Shown: positions 34,641 through 45,982 of the stretch, piece by piece | How positions within the stretch are numbered: position 1 is the stretch's first letter | How the letters are laid out: each line of letters opens with the position of its first letter | Notes under the pieces: generated by a model | Database searches by the model: none | Seen by the model: the letters and a program-made list of their open reading frames with translations, nothing else | What the model was told of the DNA's origin: nothing | Assembly: GCA_028583415.1 (NCBI GenBank) | Contig: CM053270.1 | Location: 1,502,001-1,566,000, forward strand | Origin: Protea cynaroides | Lineage: Eukaryota > Streptophyta > Magnoliopsida > Proteales > Proteaceae | Direction: 5' to 3' | DNA: 64,000 nt | Position numbers and translations under genes: made by a program

Positions 34641-35066
34641 AAAATTTAAAAAAAAAAGACTATTTTTACCGACGGTAAAACAATATCCGTTGGTAAATAT
34701 TATTTTTACCCATGGAAATTAGGTTTTCGTCGGTAAATAGACAAATTTATGCCCACAGAAATCTAAATTTCCGTGGGAAAAAATGTAGTATTATACTCGA
34801 CGGTAATAGAAAACGTGTTGGTAATTATAGATATTTTTACCAACGGAACATTTTTTACCGTCGGTAAATATCAACAACTTCAACCACGAGAACTTACTTT
34901 CCGTGGCTAAAAATATAATATTTTAGCCACGGGAAGTTATTTTTCGTTGGAAAAAATGTGAATTTATACCCATGGCAGCTACGCTGACAGAATATACGAC
35001 GGAAACTGGTCCGTCGGTAAATATAAATGACGACGGAAACCTCTTTTTAGCGACGGAAAATTTCCG
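34641..35066. repeat. CACTA right subterminal repeat zone
   Basis: Many copies of ACCGACGGTAAA, TTTCCGTCGG and CCACGGAA-like units occur on both strands. They mirror the left subterminal zone in design but use a partly different motif (GACGG versus CCGTGGCC). Confidence 0.8.
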
Positions 35067-35093
35067 TCGCCAAAAATAAACATTGTTGTAGTG
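35067..35093 (-). repeat. CACTA right terminal inverted repeat
   Basis: Its complement starts CACTACAACAATGTTT and ends TTTTTGGCGA, 26 of 27 bases identical to the left end. Confidence 0.93.
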
Positions 35094-35096
35094 CAT
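35094..35096. repeat. CACTA target-site duplication CAT, right copy
   Basis: It matches 18950-18952. Confidence 0.92.
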
Positions 35097-35840
35097 GGTT
35101 TCCAATCGCCTACGGTGGGTCTCTATCTCAGTGTTGTAGGAATAGAAACTGATAAATGCTTTGGTGATGTCTGACCACGAATGTATCTGTGATGGGTTCA
35201 AATTCATCAACCATCGATGAGCCCTGCCCATGAGTGAGAATTGGAATGTTTGTCCTAACTGCTCATCAGTAAACCCTTCGCCTTGCTTCAATAGGCCCTT
35301 GAATGATCTTAAATGGGTCCTGGGGTCTCCTGTCCCATAAAATTTCTCAGTGGTCCATTTGAATTTGGGAGGCAACTTAGTTTCTGGAAAAAAGCATAAT
35401 CCTTCAGATTCAATGATTTGACTTTCTACTCCTTTCATGCCCCTCAGTATTTTTTCCACTTGACTCAGCCTATAGCCAAATGGGCTATCTTCTTCCTTCA
35501 ATTTCTTGGTTACAGTGGTTACTTGAACAAATGATTGTTTTTGGGGTATGACACCCTCCATATCTTCGAATGCCGGGTTTATGAAAATTTTTGACACAGT
35601 TGGGTTAGGGGTACCCGATCCTTGTGGCGGTGCCATATTTACCCTTTCAGAGGTCGACCCTTGAGCCTGCAATTGCAATTTTATATCCCTTACTGCGGCA
35701 GCTATCACCCCCATGGTATCCTCCATCTTTTCCATTCTGGCATCCATAGTGATCGGGACTTGGTTTAATCCTTTAGCCATTGATTCAGTTGATGTGGTTG
35801 AGGTGGGACTAATTGGCTCTGGTGTGTACACCCTAGACAA
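35097..35840 (-). pseudogene. Tat/Ogre-like gag N-terminal part
   Basis: The minus strand starts MSRVYTPEPISPTSTTSTES at 35840. A coiled-coil-like region (MDARMEKMEDTMGVIAAAVRD) follows, then the gag core FYGTGDPRTHLRSFKG, FSLMGRAHRWLMNLNPSQIHSW and RRRLETM, where the CACTA cuts it. The reading continues at 18949 on the other side. Gag forms the virus-like particle in the cytoplasm. The true start may lie slightly upstream. It is split by insertion, hence a pseudogene. Confidence 0.82.
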
Positions 35841-36421
35841 CCTCCCAGTAATGGGATCCCTTATCCAAGAGGTAGAAATGGTTGTGATTTAGGCTGACTC
35901 GACTTGTACCCGAAAAGAACCCAAAAATGATTAATATTAGGACTCTAAGATGACGGGAGTGGAAAGAAGTCACATGCACAATCAAGGACGACTCAACCAA
36001 ACAAGAGTTAGCTCCCTCATAAGGGTGATCGGGTAAACATTATCCAAGTCAATTTAATTGAATTTAATTAAGCCATGTGTTTAGTCTGGGGACCTCGTGA
36101 TTCCAAAAAATGGATAATCAGTGGTACCAAGGTCTGGCCACTTGGGTTACCGAATTCGATGAAATTGAAATGGATATATTAATCTATCATCCTTATTAGG
36201 GATGTTAGCAAAAGTGGTTCATGGATGAACAAACTAGTAAATTTCTTCTTGACCATAGTATCTACGTCTTGATATGGATTTTCTGCTCGTTTTTTGAAAT
36301 TGACGTGTTAACAATGAGAGGTTCAACACATCGAGTTTACTTAATGGAGGGTGTATAGTGACCGTCTACTATGATGTAGAACTAATGTATACATACCTCA
36401 TACTCCCAATGGGAGAGAGTT
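35841..36421 (-). other. Tat/Ogre-like leader, no gene
   Basis: AT-rich DNA upstream of gag on the minus strand. It contains no ORF and no recognisable primer site. It is interrupted by the solo LTR and probably resumes at 38744. Confidence 0.5.
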
Positions 36422-36426
36422 CAAGA
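36422..36426. repeat. Target-site duplication CAAGA, left copy
   Basis: It matches 38739-38743 on the other side of the solo LTR. Confidence 0.9.
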
Positions 36427-36792
36427 TGTAAGACCCGTGTCAAACTAACCCGGTCTTACCACCTTGAACCAGGTTTACCCATCATGGTCGAGTCAAGTGG
36501 ACCAAGGGCGTGATGGAGATCGAGATCCCAGGTATAAAATCGACCCAAGAACACTAAATTTTAGGGGAGGGTCGCATACCCAGCCAAGTAGGGTCTGACC
36601 TCCCAAAGCAGAATGTCAGACCCTCAGATTTTAAGGGAGGGTCGGACAGCTTAAGACCCTAGGGTCGACGGGATCATCGACCCTCCCATCGACCCTCGGT
36701 TTTTGACGAATATAGAAATTAGGAAATTTCTATATTTTTCGATTGGGATTCTTTCCAAATCTCAATGGGACTTAGTTAGGATGTTCCTAGTC

Positions 36793-36800
36793 TATTTAAA
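36793..36800 (+). promoter_or_regulatory. Candidate TATA box of the solo LTR
   Basis: TATTTAAA in AGTCTATTTAAAGGACGTTCC, about 30-35 bases before CACTCCTTTCACAACCCTAA. The same position holds TATAAATA in the older LTR. Confidence 0.6.
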
Positions 36801-37733
36801 GGACGTTCCTAAGCCACTTTCACTCCTTTCACAACCCTAATTGAATTGAGAGAAAGAGAGGAGAATGAAAAGAGGAAAAAGAGAGGCAAGGAAGAGAACC
36901 TAGCAAAAATGAGAAGAGTTACAGAGAAAGATTAATCTTCTCAGGTATGGATACTAATTCTATGAGTTTCTACAGACCTTAGGATAGTTATTGATGAGAA
37001 TGTGATCTCGGAGAAACCCAAACCATCCATCCATGGTTAGGTTTTCATAGAAAACCATAGGAGGATGCACGAAAACTATTTAGATGGATTATACATGGTT
37101 CTAGACCATGGAATGACTGTTGAATGAATGTAGGAAGCAAGCCATAGGACCCCAAACACGAAGAATGGATTTAAAAATGGAAATTGGACCAGAGTGCATC
37201 GAGGGTCGCACCGAGGGTCGATAGACCATCCGACCCTAGGTGTTTCTGACCATCGACCCTCGGCATTCGGGAAGTCCAGGAAGAGGGGAGGGTCGGTAGA
37301 CCCATCGACCCTAGCATCGACCCTAGCATCGACCCTCAGTTGACAGAATGGTTTTTAATTTTAGAATTAATTCTAATTAAATTTTATCGGCTTTGTTAGG
37401 TCTGCTAGCAATCTAATAACATTGTAACGGTGATTTTAAAGCTTGGGAAATATCTATTAACAAGCTAAGGTGAGGAACCTTAACCCCAAACTAATCGGTT
37501 AATAATAAACTGTTTTCTATTTCTTGAGTCCTATGCTATGTTTGATTCTATGCGAATATGTTTGTAATGTGCATACAGCATGACATCCAATATTTCTATT
37601 ATTTGTTCATGTATATTTATTTTATTGTTTATAACATGATGATGATGATGATGATAGGAATAGGCATGTGTTTGTATGTGTGTGGTTGATGTATTTGATG
37701 CGAGCGAGTATCAGGGGAGGTGTGATGAGAACG

Positions 37734-38170
37734 TCAATAAACGTTAACCTTTGGCGGGTTTTAGCACTTTAGCTCTATCTCTAACTCAAGTCTTGTGCAT
37801 TGGCATCGTCGTATCGCCACTACCTTAGCAGAACTATTATGTCGTAGACTATCAGGGGAGGTGGTCTCGGTCCTTGTAGTCTCTGACTCTACCGGGGGGC
37901 CTTAGCTCTATCTCTATGGGCATTCTGAGGGATGCTGGGGTGAGGCCTTGGATACACTGTTTGGCATTAGGATTGGTTAGTAGCGAGCCCAGTTTGCAAG
38001 CCCTCGCTAACAGGGGCTTACGTGTTGGTATAGCATTATATAGCAATAAACGTTAACCTTTGTTGTATAATGTTATGGTAGGGTGGATGGGGACGACGAT
38101 AAACGTTAACCTTCGGGCGGGCTTCCACACCCTGTGTATAGAGGCGGTGTCAATAAACGTTAATCTTTGA
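37734..38170 (+). promoter_or_regulatory. Four CAATAAACGTTAACCTTTG-like motifs in the solo LTR
   Basis: Copies are at about 37735, 38044, 38098 and 38151. Each contains AACGTT and most GTTAAC, both palindromes. They are conserved in both Tek2 LTRs but absent from the matching positions of the older LTR (14071-16563). A binding-site role is inference. Confidence 0.5.
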
Positions 38171-38738
38171 CCACCCAACCTTTCTATTGCGCATTGCAAA
38201 CTATAAACCGGACCAAAGATATAAATTGATTTTTTGCATGCATATGTATTGTTGCATTGTTTTGGCTACTCACTGAGCCGTGTTATGTTCTCACCCCTCG
38301 ACGTCGAATAATTTTAGTTGATGATGCAAGGTTACACATTCGAAGATTATATGAACGCGTCCCGCGTACGGGAATATAGCTGCAATGGAAGCTGGAGCTG
38401 AAGAGTATATACATGACACCTCTTGCGAGTGTGACTCATGTGTATTTGATTAGTTATTTTATAGGTTTCTTTGAACTTATAAAGACATGTATTTGATAAT
38501 TACATAAGTATGTCTCAGTTGGAAACAGAATAATTTACTATTTTATTAATGGTATCATCTTAGTTCTCAGTTCATTTATTTATAAATTTTCCGCTATTGT
38601 GTATTACTCTGATTATGATTATGGATGTGTGGAAATTTTGGGTAAAACGGGGATAGCCTATTCGAGATCCTGGTTGAACCGTTGGTTACTTAGCGGTTCA
38701 TCACACCATTCTGGTTGGTGCAGAATTGGGGTGTGACA

Positions 38739-38743
38739 CAAGA
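38739..38743. repeat. Target-site duplication CAAGA, right copy
   Basis: It matches 36422-36426. Confidence 0.9.
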
Positions 38744-39230
38744 TGCTCATCGTGTAGATTCTAACATGTTGACCAATCGAAGACAAAAACGGGTAAAAAT
38801 TCGACATCTTGAACATGGATGTCATGGTTAAGTAGATTTTACTGGGTCGGTTCAGGGATGAATAAAAAATAACAAACATTGGCCTACAATCTTGGTTAGG
38901 ACAGAAAAGGCCACCTTGACAAGGACGGGGAAACCTATCAACCCCAATGCATGATGAATAATGGGCCCCCAATCCGAAACTTTATATCCCTGTTAAAGAA
39001 CTAAACCATAAACCCTGGAGTAGCCTAACCAATCCGGTGGACCCCAAGACACACTAAACCCTAAGCCGTAAACGGTCATGACCTCACAAAGTACAACCCC
39101 AAGGTTGCCCAAAACACCGAGCCGGTTAGCCCCATATGCATGGGACCCTATTCGTTACACCTAAAATAAAAGTGTCGAACCCATTCCCCCCAAAACAATA
39201 TCATACAAGCATAAATATAGTATCCTAAAG
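38744..39230. other. Host repeat DNA between two insertions
   Basis: About 490 bp without a gene. It links the solo LTR and Tek2 and is probably the upstream continuation of the Tat/Ogre-like leader. Confidence 0.45.
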
Positions 39231-39235
39231 CTAGC
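39231..39235. repeat. Target-site duplication CTAGC, left copy
   Basis: It matches 50878-50882 and fixes the ends of Tek2. Confidence 0.92.
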
Positions 39236-41177
39236 TGTCACACCCCGATTCCACACACTTCAGAATGGTGTGATGAACCGCCAAATAACCAACGGTTCAA
39301 CCAGGATCTCTTATAGGCTATCCCCGCGTTATCCAAACTTAACACGCATCCACAATCATAATCAGAGTAATACACAATAGCGGAAAATTTATAAATAGTA
39401 TGAACTGAGAACTAAGTTGATATCCATAAATAATAGCAAATTATTCTGTGATTAACCGAGACATAAATATTTAAATACCAAATACATGTCTTATAAATCC
39501 AATAAAGAAAACTACAAAAAAAAATATCTAATCGAATACACACGAGTTGCACTCGCAAGAGGAGTCGTGTGTATCATCTTCAGCTCCAACTTCCATAGCT
39601 GCTACAGTTCCATACGCTGACAGGTTCATATAATCTTCAACAGTATATCCAGCATCATCAACTAAAAATATTCGACGTCGAGGGGTGAGCACACAACACG
39701 GCTCAGTGAGTAGCCAAAACAATGCAACATTACATATGCATGCAAAAAGTCAATTCATATCTTTGGTCTTGGTTTATAGTTTGCAATGTGCAATAGAAAG
39801 GTTGGGTGATCAAAGGTTAACGTTTATTGATACCGCCTCTATACACAGGGTGTGGAAGCCCGCCCGAAGGTTAACGTTTATCGTCGTCCCCATCCACCCT
39901 ACCATAACATTATACAACAAAGGTTAACGTTTATTGCTATATAATGCTATACCAACACGTAAGCCCCTGTTAGCGAGGGCTTGCAAACTGGGCTCGCTGC
40001 TAACCAATCCTAATGCCAAACAAGTGTATCCAAGGCCTCACCCCCAAGATCCCTCGTAACATCCATAGAGATAGAGCTAAGGCCCCCCAGGTAGAGTCGA
40101 GACTACAAGGACCGAGACCACCTCCCCTGATACTCTACGACATAATAGTTCCGCTAAGGTAATGGCGATACGACGATGTCAATGCACAAGACTTGAGTTA
40201 GAGATAGAGCTAAAGTGTTGAGACCCGCCAAAGGTTAACGTTTATTGACGTTCTCATCACACCTCCCCTGATACTCTCTCGCATCAAGCACACCAACCAC
40301 ACACATACAAGCACATGCCTATTCCTATCATCAACATCATCATCATGTTATAAACCATAAAGTAAATATGCATGAACAAGTAATAGAAATATTGGTATGG
40401 CATCGTTGTATGCACATTACAAACATATTCGCATAGAATCAAACATGGCATAGGACTCAAGAAAAGAAAAACAGTTTATTATTAACCAATTTAGTTTGGG
40501 GTTAAGGTTCCTTACCTTAGCTTGCTAATAGATATTTTCCAAGCTTTCGATTCACTGTTATAACGGTATTATATTGCTAGCAAACCTAACAAAGTCGATA
40601 GAATTTAATTAGAATTAATTTGGAATTTAAAAACCATTCTCGTCAACCGAGGGTCGATGCTAGGGTCGATGCTAGGGTCGATGGGTCTATCGACCCTCCC
40701 AAAGATTCTAAACTTCCCGAATGCCGAGGGTCGATGGTCGAAACACCTAGGGTCGGATGGTCTATCGACCCTCGGTGCGACCCTCGGTGCACTCGGTCCA
40801 ATTTCCACTTTTTAATCCATTCTTCGTGTTTGGGGTCCTATGGCTTGCTTCCTACATTCACTTAACATTCATTCCATGGTCTAGAACCATGTATGATTCA
40901 TCTAGATAGTTTTCGTGCATCCTCCCATGGTTTTCCATGAAAACCTAACCATGGATGGATGGTTTGGGTTTCCCCAAAACCCTACACTCAATCATATCTA
41001 ACCTTAGGTCTGTAGAAACTCATGGAATTTGACCCTCCCCTAGAATTAAGTGTTTTTGGGTCGATTTCATACCTGGGATCTCGATCTCCTTCATGCCCTT
41101 GGTCCATTTGACTCGACCACGATGGGTAAACCTGGTTCAAGGTGGTAAGACCGGGTTAGATTGACACGGGTCTTACA
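39236..41177 (-). repeat. Tek2 3' LTR, with internal deletion
   Basis: 1942 bp, versus 2321 bp for the 5' LTR. The difference is essentially one deletion of about 380 bp at 41029/41030, matching 50351-50730. The missing part includes the TATA box and the CAACCCTAATTGAATTGAG-like leader, so this LTR has lost its promoter. Confidence 0.9.
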
Positions 41178-42510
41178 ACTCCCCCCAACTTATAAAAAAT
41201 TTCGCCCTCGAAATTGTACGTACCTTCCGAGTCAAACAAGTCAGGGTATTGCTTCCTCATAGCATTTTCTTCTTCCCATGTAATCTCTTCCATGTTTCTA
41301 CTTTTCCATGTGACCTTAACATAGTAGATATCTCTGTTACGTAGACGTTGAACTTTTCGACTAGTGATTTCCGTTGGTATTACTTCAAATGTCAAATCAT
41401 CGGCCGGTTCCGCAAATCCATCGTCAACACATGTGTTGGGTCTTTGACATACTTCTTCAATAAGGATATGTGAAATACGTCATGCACACTTGACATAGAT
41501 GGTGGTAGTGCTAACTGATAAGCTACTTTTCCACGCTTAACCCGAATCTCATATGGTCCGACATATCTTGGACTTAGTTTTCCTTTCTGTCCGAACCTCT
41601 TCAATCCTCGCATAGGCGATACTTTCAAGAATACTTTTTCGCCCACGGCGAACTCTAGATCTCTTCGTCGAGTATCCGCATATTGCTCCGGCGGGTCTCG
41701 AGCTACTCTTACTCTTTCCTTGATGATGTCGACCACTCGACAAGTCTCTTCAACAAATTCTGGTCCAACGATACTACGTTCTTCAACTTCATTCCAAAAC
41801 AAGGGAGTTCGACACTTCCTACCATACAATGCTTCATAAGGTGACATCCGTATAGTAGCCCGATAGCTGTTATTGTAAGTGAACTCGATCAATGGTAACT
41901 TCTCGTCCCATGATCCCTTGAAATCAATCACACATGCTCGTAGCATATCTTCTAAAATCTGAATGGTACGCTCCGACCGTCCGTCGGGCCCGTGGGTGGA
42001 ATGCAAGATCGAACTTCAATGTTGTACCCATAGCCTTTTGCAGTCCTTCCCAAAATCTGGAAGTAAATCGTGGGTCTCTATCGCACACAATGCTCTCGGA
42101 ACACCGTGTAGCCGAACAATATTATCCACATACAGCTTTGCTAACCTTTCCAAAGGTATACCGGGGTCGTATCGGTATGAAGCGAGCTGTCTTAGTTCGG
42201 ACGGTCTACAATCACCCAAACCGCGTCAACTACTCGAGGAGTCAATGGTAGTCCCGTGACGAAGTCCATAGTGATGCAGTCCCATTTCCAAGCTGGTTCC
42301 GGTAATGGTTGTAACAGTCCTGCGGGTCTTTGTCGTTCCGCCTTTACCTTCTCGACAATTTAGGCATTGAGACATGAACTTGGCTACATCCGCCTTCATT
42401 CCCCTCCACCAATACAGTTTCTTTAGATCATGATACATTTTTGTACTTCCAGGATGTATCGAGAAGATGGTGGTATGGGCTTCCTTCATGAGTCGGTGTC
42501 TAATGTCCAT
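41156..42510 (-). pseudogene. Tek2 integrase and chromodomain
   Basis: The minus strand reads the integrase zinc domain (SIHPGSTKMYHDLKKLYWW ... CLNC near 42350-42450). Remnants of the core follow (LERLAKLYVDNIVRLHG near 42130; RSERTIQILEDMLRACVIDF and PLIEFTYNNSYRATI near 41880-41980; SPYEALYGRKCRTPLFW). The C-terminal domain has VGEKVFLKVSPMRGLKRFG and LSPRYVGPYEI. A chromodomain-like end (VKVTWKSRNMEEITWEEE) is near 41280-41330; such domains can steer integration to modified chromatin. The frame changes several times, including near 42220, 42010 and 41393. The last frame reads through the polypurine tract into the LTR before its stop at 41156-41158. Confidence 0.82.
41178..41191 (-). other. 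Tek2 polypurine tract
   Basis: The minus strand reads AAGTTGGGGGGAGT directly before the TGTAAGACCC start of the 3' LTR. Confidence 0.8.
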
Positions 42511-44016
42511 ACTTTCCGTTTCGGGTACACATATTCTCCCTTTGTATTCTCAGTACCTTCTCGTTATCCAAGGTGAACTCGGGGTTGGTCCTACCTTTCT
42601 CAATATCTTCTTGTACTGTTCTCGGATAAGGATCTGCTTTGATAGCCGTTTTCACTTCGCCCACTATATCCGGTATAATCTTCAAGGCTGCAAACATATT
42701 TGAAAACCGATGAATGAACCCTTGGTTGGTTGATCCATCCGGTGTATCTTACACATACAGCTCGTTGCCGTGATTAAACTCCATTCCATTGGTATACATT
42801 GTTGCGGTCGTGCTGGTTTCTCCTTGAGATTTTATCATAGCTTTCTCGCTCAATGCATCCGCTACCACGTTCGCTTCCCGGATGATACCGGATATCACAA
42901 TCATAGTCTTTCAATAATTCCAGCCATCTTCTTTGTCTCATATTTAACTCCTTCGATTAAATAGATAAGTAAGACTTTTATGGTCCGACTTAATCCGAAA
43001 CTTCTCTCCGTATAGGTAGTGTCTCTATATTTTGACCGCATGTACTACCGCCGCTAATTCCAAATCGTGAGTGGGGTAGTTTTTCTCAGGTACCTTCATC
43101 TGTCTCGATGCATACGCAACTACTTGTTCTCCTTGCATAAGCACACATCCTAATCCCAATCCCGATGCATCAGTGTATAAGGTAAATGTTTGTCCCGAAC
43201 GGGAATGGTTAAAATTAGAGCGGATATCAATCTGGTCTTCGTGTTTGAAAGCTCTTTTCACACTTATCCGTCCATACAAACTTTTCTCCTTTCTTGGTCA
43301 AACCGGTGAGAGGTACGGCAATCCGAGAATAGTCTTCTACGAATCTCCGATAATATCCAGCTAGACCCGGAAAACTTCTAATTTCGAGACGCTCTTTGGT
43401 GCTTCCCACTTCACAATAGCTTCGATCTTACCGGGGTCCACTTTGATTCCTTCCACGGATACTACATGGCCTAAAAATGCGACTTCGCTTAGCCAAAACT
43501 CACCCTTAGAAAATTTGGCGTATAACTTCTCTTTCCTCAAACGCAGTAGGGCTGCGTTTAGGTTCTTGACATGGGTTTCCTTGTCCTTGGAGTATACCAA
43601 TATGTCATCAATAAATACTATCACCGACGTGTCCAACATATCGTGGAAAACTCGGTTCATAAGTTCCATGAACGTTGCCGGTGCATTAGTTAGTCCGAAA
43701 GACATCACTAAGAATTCATAATGTCCGTATCTTGTCCCGAAAGCTGTCTTCGAATGTCACCTTCTTTAATCTTCAATTGATGATAGCCCGATCGAAGATC
43801 GATCTTTGAAAATACCTTCGCTCCTTGTAACCGATCGAACAAGTCATCGATCCTGGGTAGTGGATATCGATTCTTGATTGTCAACTTATTCAACTCTCTA
43901 TAGTCGATACATAACCGAACGCTACCACCTTTCTTCTTCACGAACAACACTGGTGCTCCCCATGGAGATATATTGGGTCTAATATAACCCTTATCCAGCA
44001 GTTCTTGTAGTTGCAC
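42511..44016 (-). pseudogene. Tek2 reverse transcriptase and RNase H
   Basis: The minus strand from 44016: LLDKGYIRPNISPWGAPVLFVKKK, VRLCIDYRELNKLT and IDDLFDRLQGAKVFSKIDLRSGYHQ form the RT fingers and palm. The catalytic FIDDILVYS is near 43605. LGHVVSVEGIKVDPGKIE and LAGYYRRFVEDYSRI follow, then RNase H (YTDASGLGLGCVLMQGEQVVAYAS near 43150). Frameshifts lie near 43710, 43385, 43240 and 43020. Compared with the homologous part of Tek1 (10261-10740) many CAG/CTG triplets are CCG/CGG or shortened to CG here. Confidence 0.83.
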
Positions 44017-44640
44017 TTTTAATTCCTTCGGTCCAAGAGGGAGCCATTCTATACGGTGCTTTTGATACCGGGTGCGGCTCCAGGTATAAGATCTATTACA
44101 AACTCCGTGGCTCGGTCGGGTGGTAATCCGGGTAGTTCCTCCGAAAATACATCAGGAAAGTCCCGCACTACATCAATATCTTCCATTTGTGGCACGTCCT
44201 TGGTTAGGTCGACCACTGATACTAGATATCCGACCGCTCCTTTCTCAAGGCACTTCTTAGCCTTTAATGCGGAAAGTATGAGCTTGCGCCTCCTTGGGAA
44301 GTTTGGTTCCCGAGAAACTGAATTCTACTCCTTCTTTATCTTTGAACGTTAGCTTCTTCTCGGCGCATAACGGATTTGTAGAATGCCGAGCTAACCAGTC
44401 CATTCCTAAGATGACATCGAAGTCTCGCCATCTCAAGTTGTATTAAAGTTGCATCCAAGGTTTTCTCTCCAATGAGAACTGGACATGGTCCATAACCTTT
44501 CTCTAATTCCACTTCTAATCCCATCGGTGACCGTACGAGTAATTTGTAGTCTAAGGTTTTGATGGGCAGATTGGTCTTCTTCCCAAACGACACATATATA
44601 AATGAATGAGTAGCTCCCGAATCAAAGAGTACTCGGCGGG
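44017..44640 (-). pseudogene. Tek2 aspartic protease
   Basis: The active site LFDSGATHSFI is readable on the minus strand near 44605-44635. It is followed by VSFGKKTNLPIKTL and a damaged region near 44420-44440 where the family has GMDWL. The linker FPDVF-like stretch toward RT lies near 44150. Frames shift near 44590 and 44435. The protease processes the polyprotein. Confidence 0.75.
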
Positions 44641-45982
44641 TACGCCATTGATAGGTACGATACCCGTGGATCCGTTTTTACTTAGTCTACATACTCAATC
44701 GTGGTAATTATAATCTTAAAGTTTTGGTCATACCGTGACCACATCGGGCATGCGGCTGCATCCTCCGATGTAACAAAGATATACCCGTCCTTGATGTAAC
44801 AGCTTTTTGGGTTTTGGGCACTCTCTTGCCATATGCCCCGGTTGGTTGCGGTTATAGCACTTCGGGGCTTCCGAATTTGGCTTTGGCCGAGGTTGAGCTG
44901 CGGGGATAGTCTTGGTTGCAGCATTAAAATTCCGAGGACGAAAAGGCTTATACGTCCCGGTTGTTGCCTCCATTATAGGAGTTTCCGGCTGGTCTCTTAA
45001 TTCCCTTGCCCCCGGGAGAAATAGCTCTCCTTCCGGCTCGGTTCAATCACTCGAGCAATCCGAACAGCTTCGTTGTATATGTTCTTCTCTAATCCCGTAA
45101 CATGTTCCCCGATACTTCCCTCTCGGCCCCGCGACGACGAATCTACGGGTTTTTGTATCTTCTTCTTGCATGCTAGCCGGTGCAAAGAAAAATAGTTCTT
45201 CGTAACGTTGTTGATATGAGTCTACGGACATCCGCCCTTGGTACGCACTCGTAAATTCCTTTCCATTGAATCTCCAAGCTTCTTGGGAAATACTTCTCGA
45301 AGAATGCTTCTTTATATATAGCCCATGTCGTAGGGCGTGCTTGGTCAATAAGTATGTCTTTGTAGATTTCCACCAATGGTGTGCGTCGCCTTTGAGCATG
45401 AAGGTGGCGCATAGTACTTTCTCTTCCCCGGTGATAGTCATCATGAGGAAGTTCCTTTCCATCTCGTCTATCCAAAGGTGCGGGCCACAGGCGGATCGAC
45501 GGTTTACCATTGAATTCTCTCGGTTTCATTTTCCAAAAAATCTCTACTAGCCGAGAGTGATCCAGCTTGATTTTGATATGCCCCAAACATAGGGGGTGGA
45601 TACCGATAGTTCCCTTTGGGCTGCTTCCCGGGGCTTGCACAGAACTGGTGCAGCCGGTTGTTGCGGTGTCCGAGGGGCTGGGTGGTTACCCACCGGTGCC
45701 GCACTAGCTTGCCCAAAGGTGCATGGCCGCAGCCCGAGTGGCTTGGAACATAACTCCCATCGCAACCCGCATTTGAGCTTGTGCATGTTGCATTTGTTGT
45801 AGCCGTTGAGCCGCATTCATCACCACCGTTGTTAGCTCGGGTGGTGGTGGTGGCAAATTCGTAGGGTTTGCCGGCTCGGGATTACCCCCGTGCATAATTG
45901 TTCTCTTGACTAGTCTCATCCACGGGTGGTGGTGGTGGGACTGTATTTTGGGTCCTGTCGGGTAAACTCTACGCCCGTACAT
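44641..45982 (-). pseudogene. Tek2 gag
   Basis: The minus strand starts near 45982 (MYGRRVYPTGPK). A His-rich then Pro-rich N-terminus and a Gln/Ala-rich helix (NAAQRLQQMQHAQAQMRVAM) follow. The gag core is seen in pieces (EEKVLCATFMLKGDAHHWW; TWAIYKEAFFEKYFPRS; GKEFTSAYQGRMSVDSYQQRY; LFFFAPASMQEE). The nucleocapsid zinc knuckle reads CYNRNQPGHMAREC near 44840-44880: the second zinc-binding Cys is Arg because of a TGC to CGC change. Frames change at least three times. The start is set by the first Met in the frame and is uncertain. Confidence 0.75.

Larger units (their letters stand above)
18953..35093 (+). mobile_element. CACTA (En/Spm-type) DNA transposon, 16.1 kb
   Basis: The ends are CACTACAACAATG inverted repeats of 27 bp with one mismatch, flanked by the 3-bp duplication CAT. 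Subterminal zones of several hundred bases on both sides are full of short direct and inverted repeats, as is usual for this superfamily. Inside, on the plus strand, are a TnpD-type transposase (24882-28508) and a TnpA/Ptta-type gene (28711-30264). On the minus strand is a FAR1-like gene. All three are broken. The element disrupts a Tat/Ogre-like gag. It is probably non-autonomous now but could be moved in trans because its ends look intact. Confidence 0.93.
36427..38738 (+). repeat. Solo LTR, Tek2 family
   Basis: 2312 bp from TGTAAGACCC to GGGGTGTGACA, flanked by the 5-bp duplication CAAGA and with no internal region. This is the product expected from recombination between the two LTRs of a former full element. 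It is collinear with the Tek2 LTRs in reverse orientation. It contains CATCGACCCTC-type clusters near 36660-36710 and 37200-37345, a TATA box, and four AACGTTAAC-containing motifs. Confidence 0.93.

Noticed and set aside
34641..35066. Possible rho-independent-like or riboswitch structures from the many inverted repeats
   Set aside because: They are CACTA subterminal repeats; bacterial-type terminators or riboswitches are not expected here.
40605..40865. ORFs rich in DPRVD/RPSDP repeats in LTRs (also near 49905 and 63496)
   Set aside because: Translation of the GGGTCGAT motif clusters; they are present on both strands and have no independent support.
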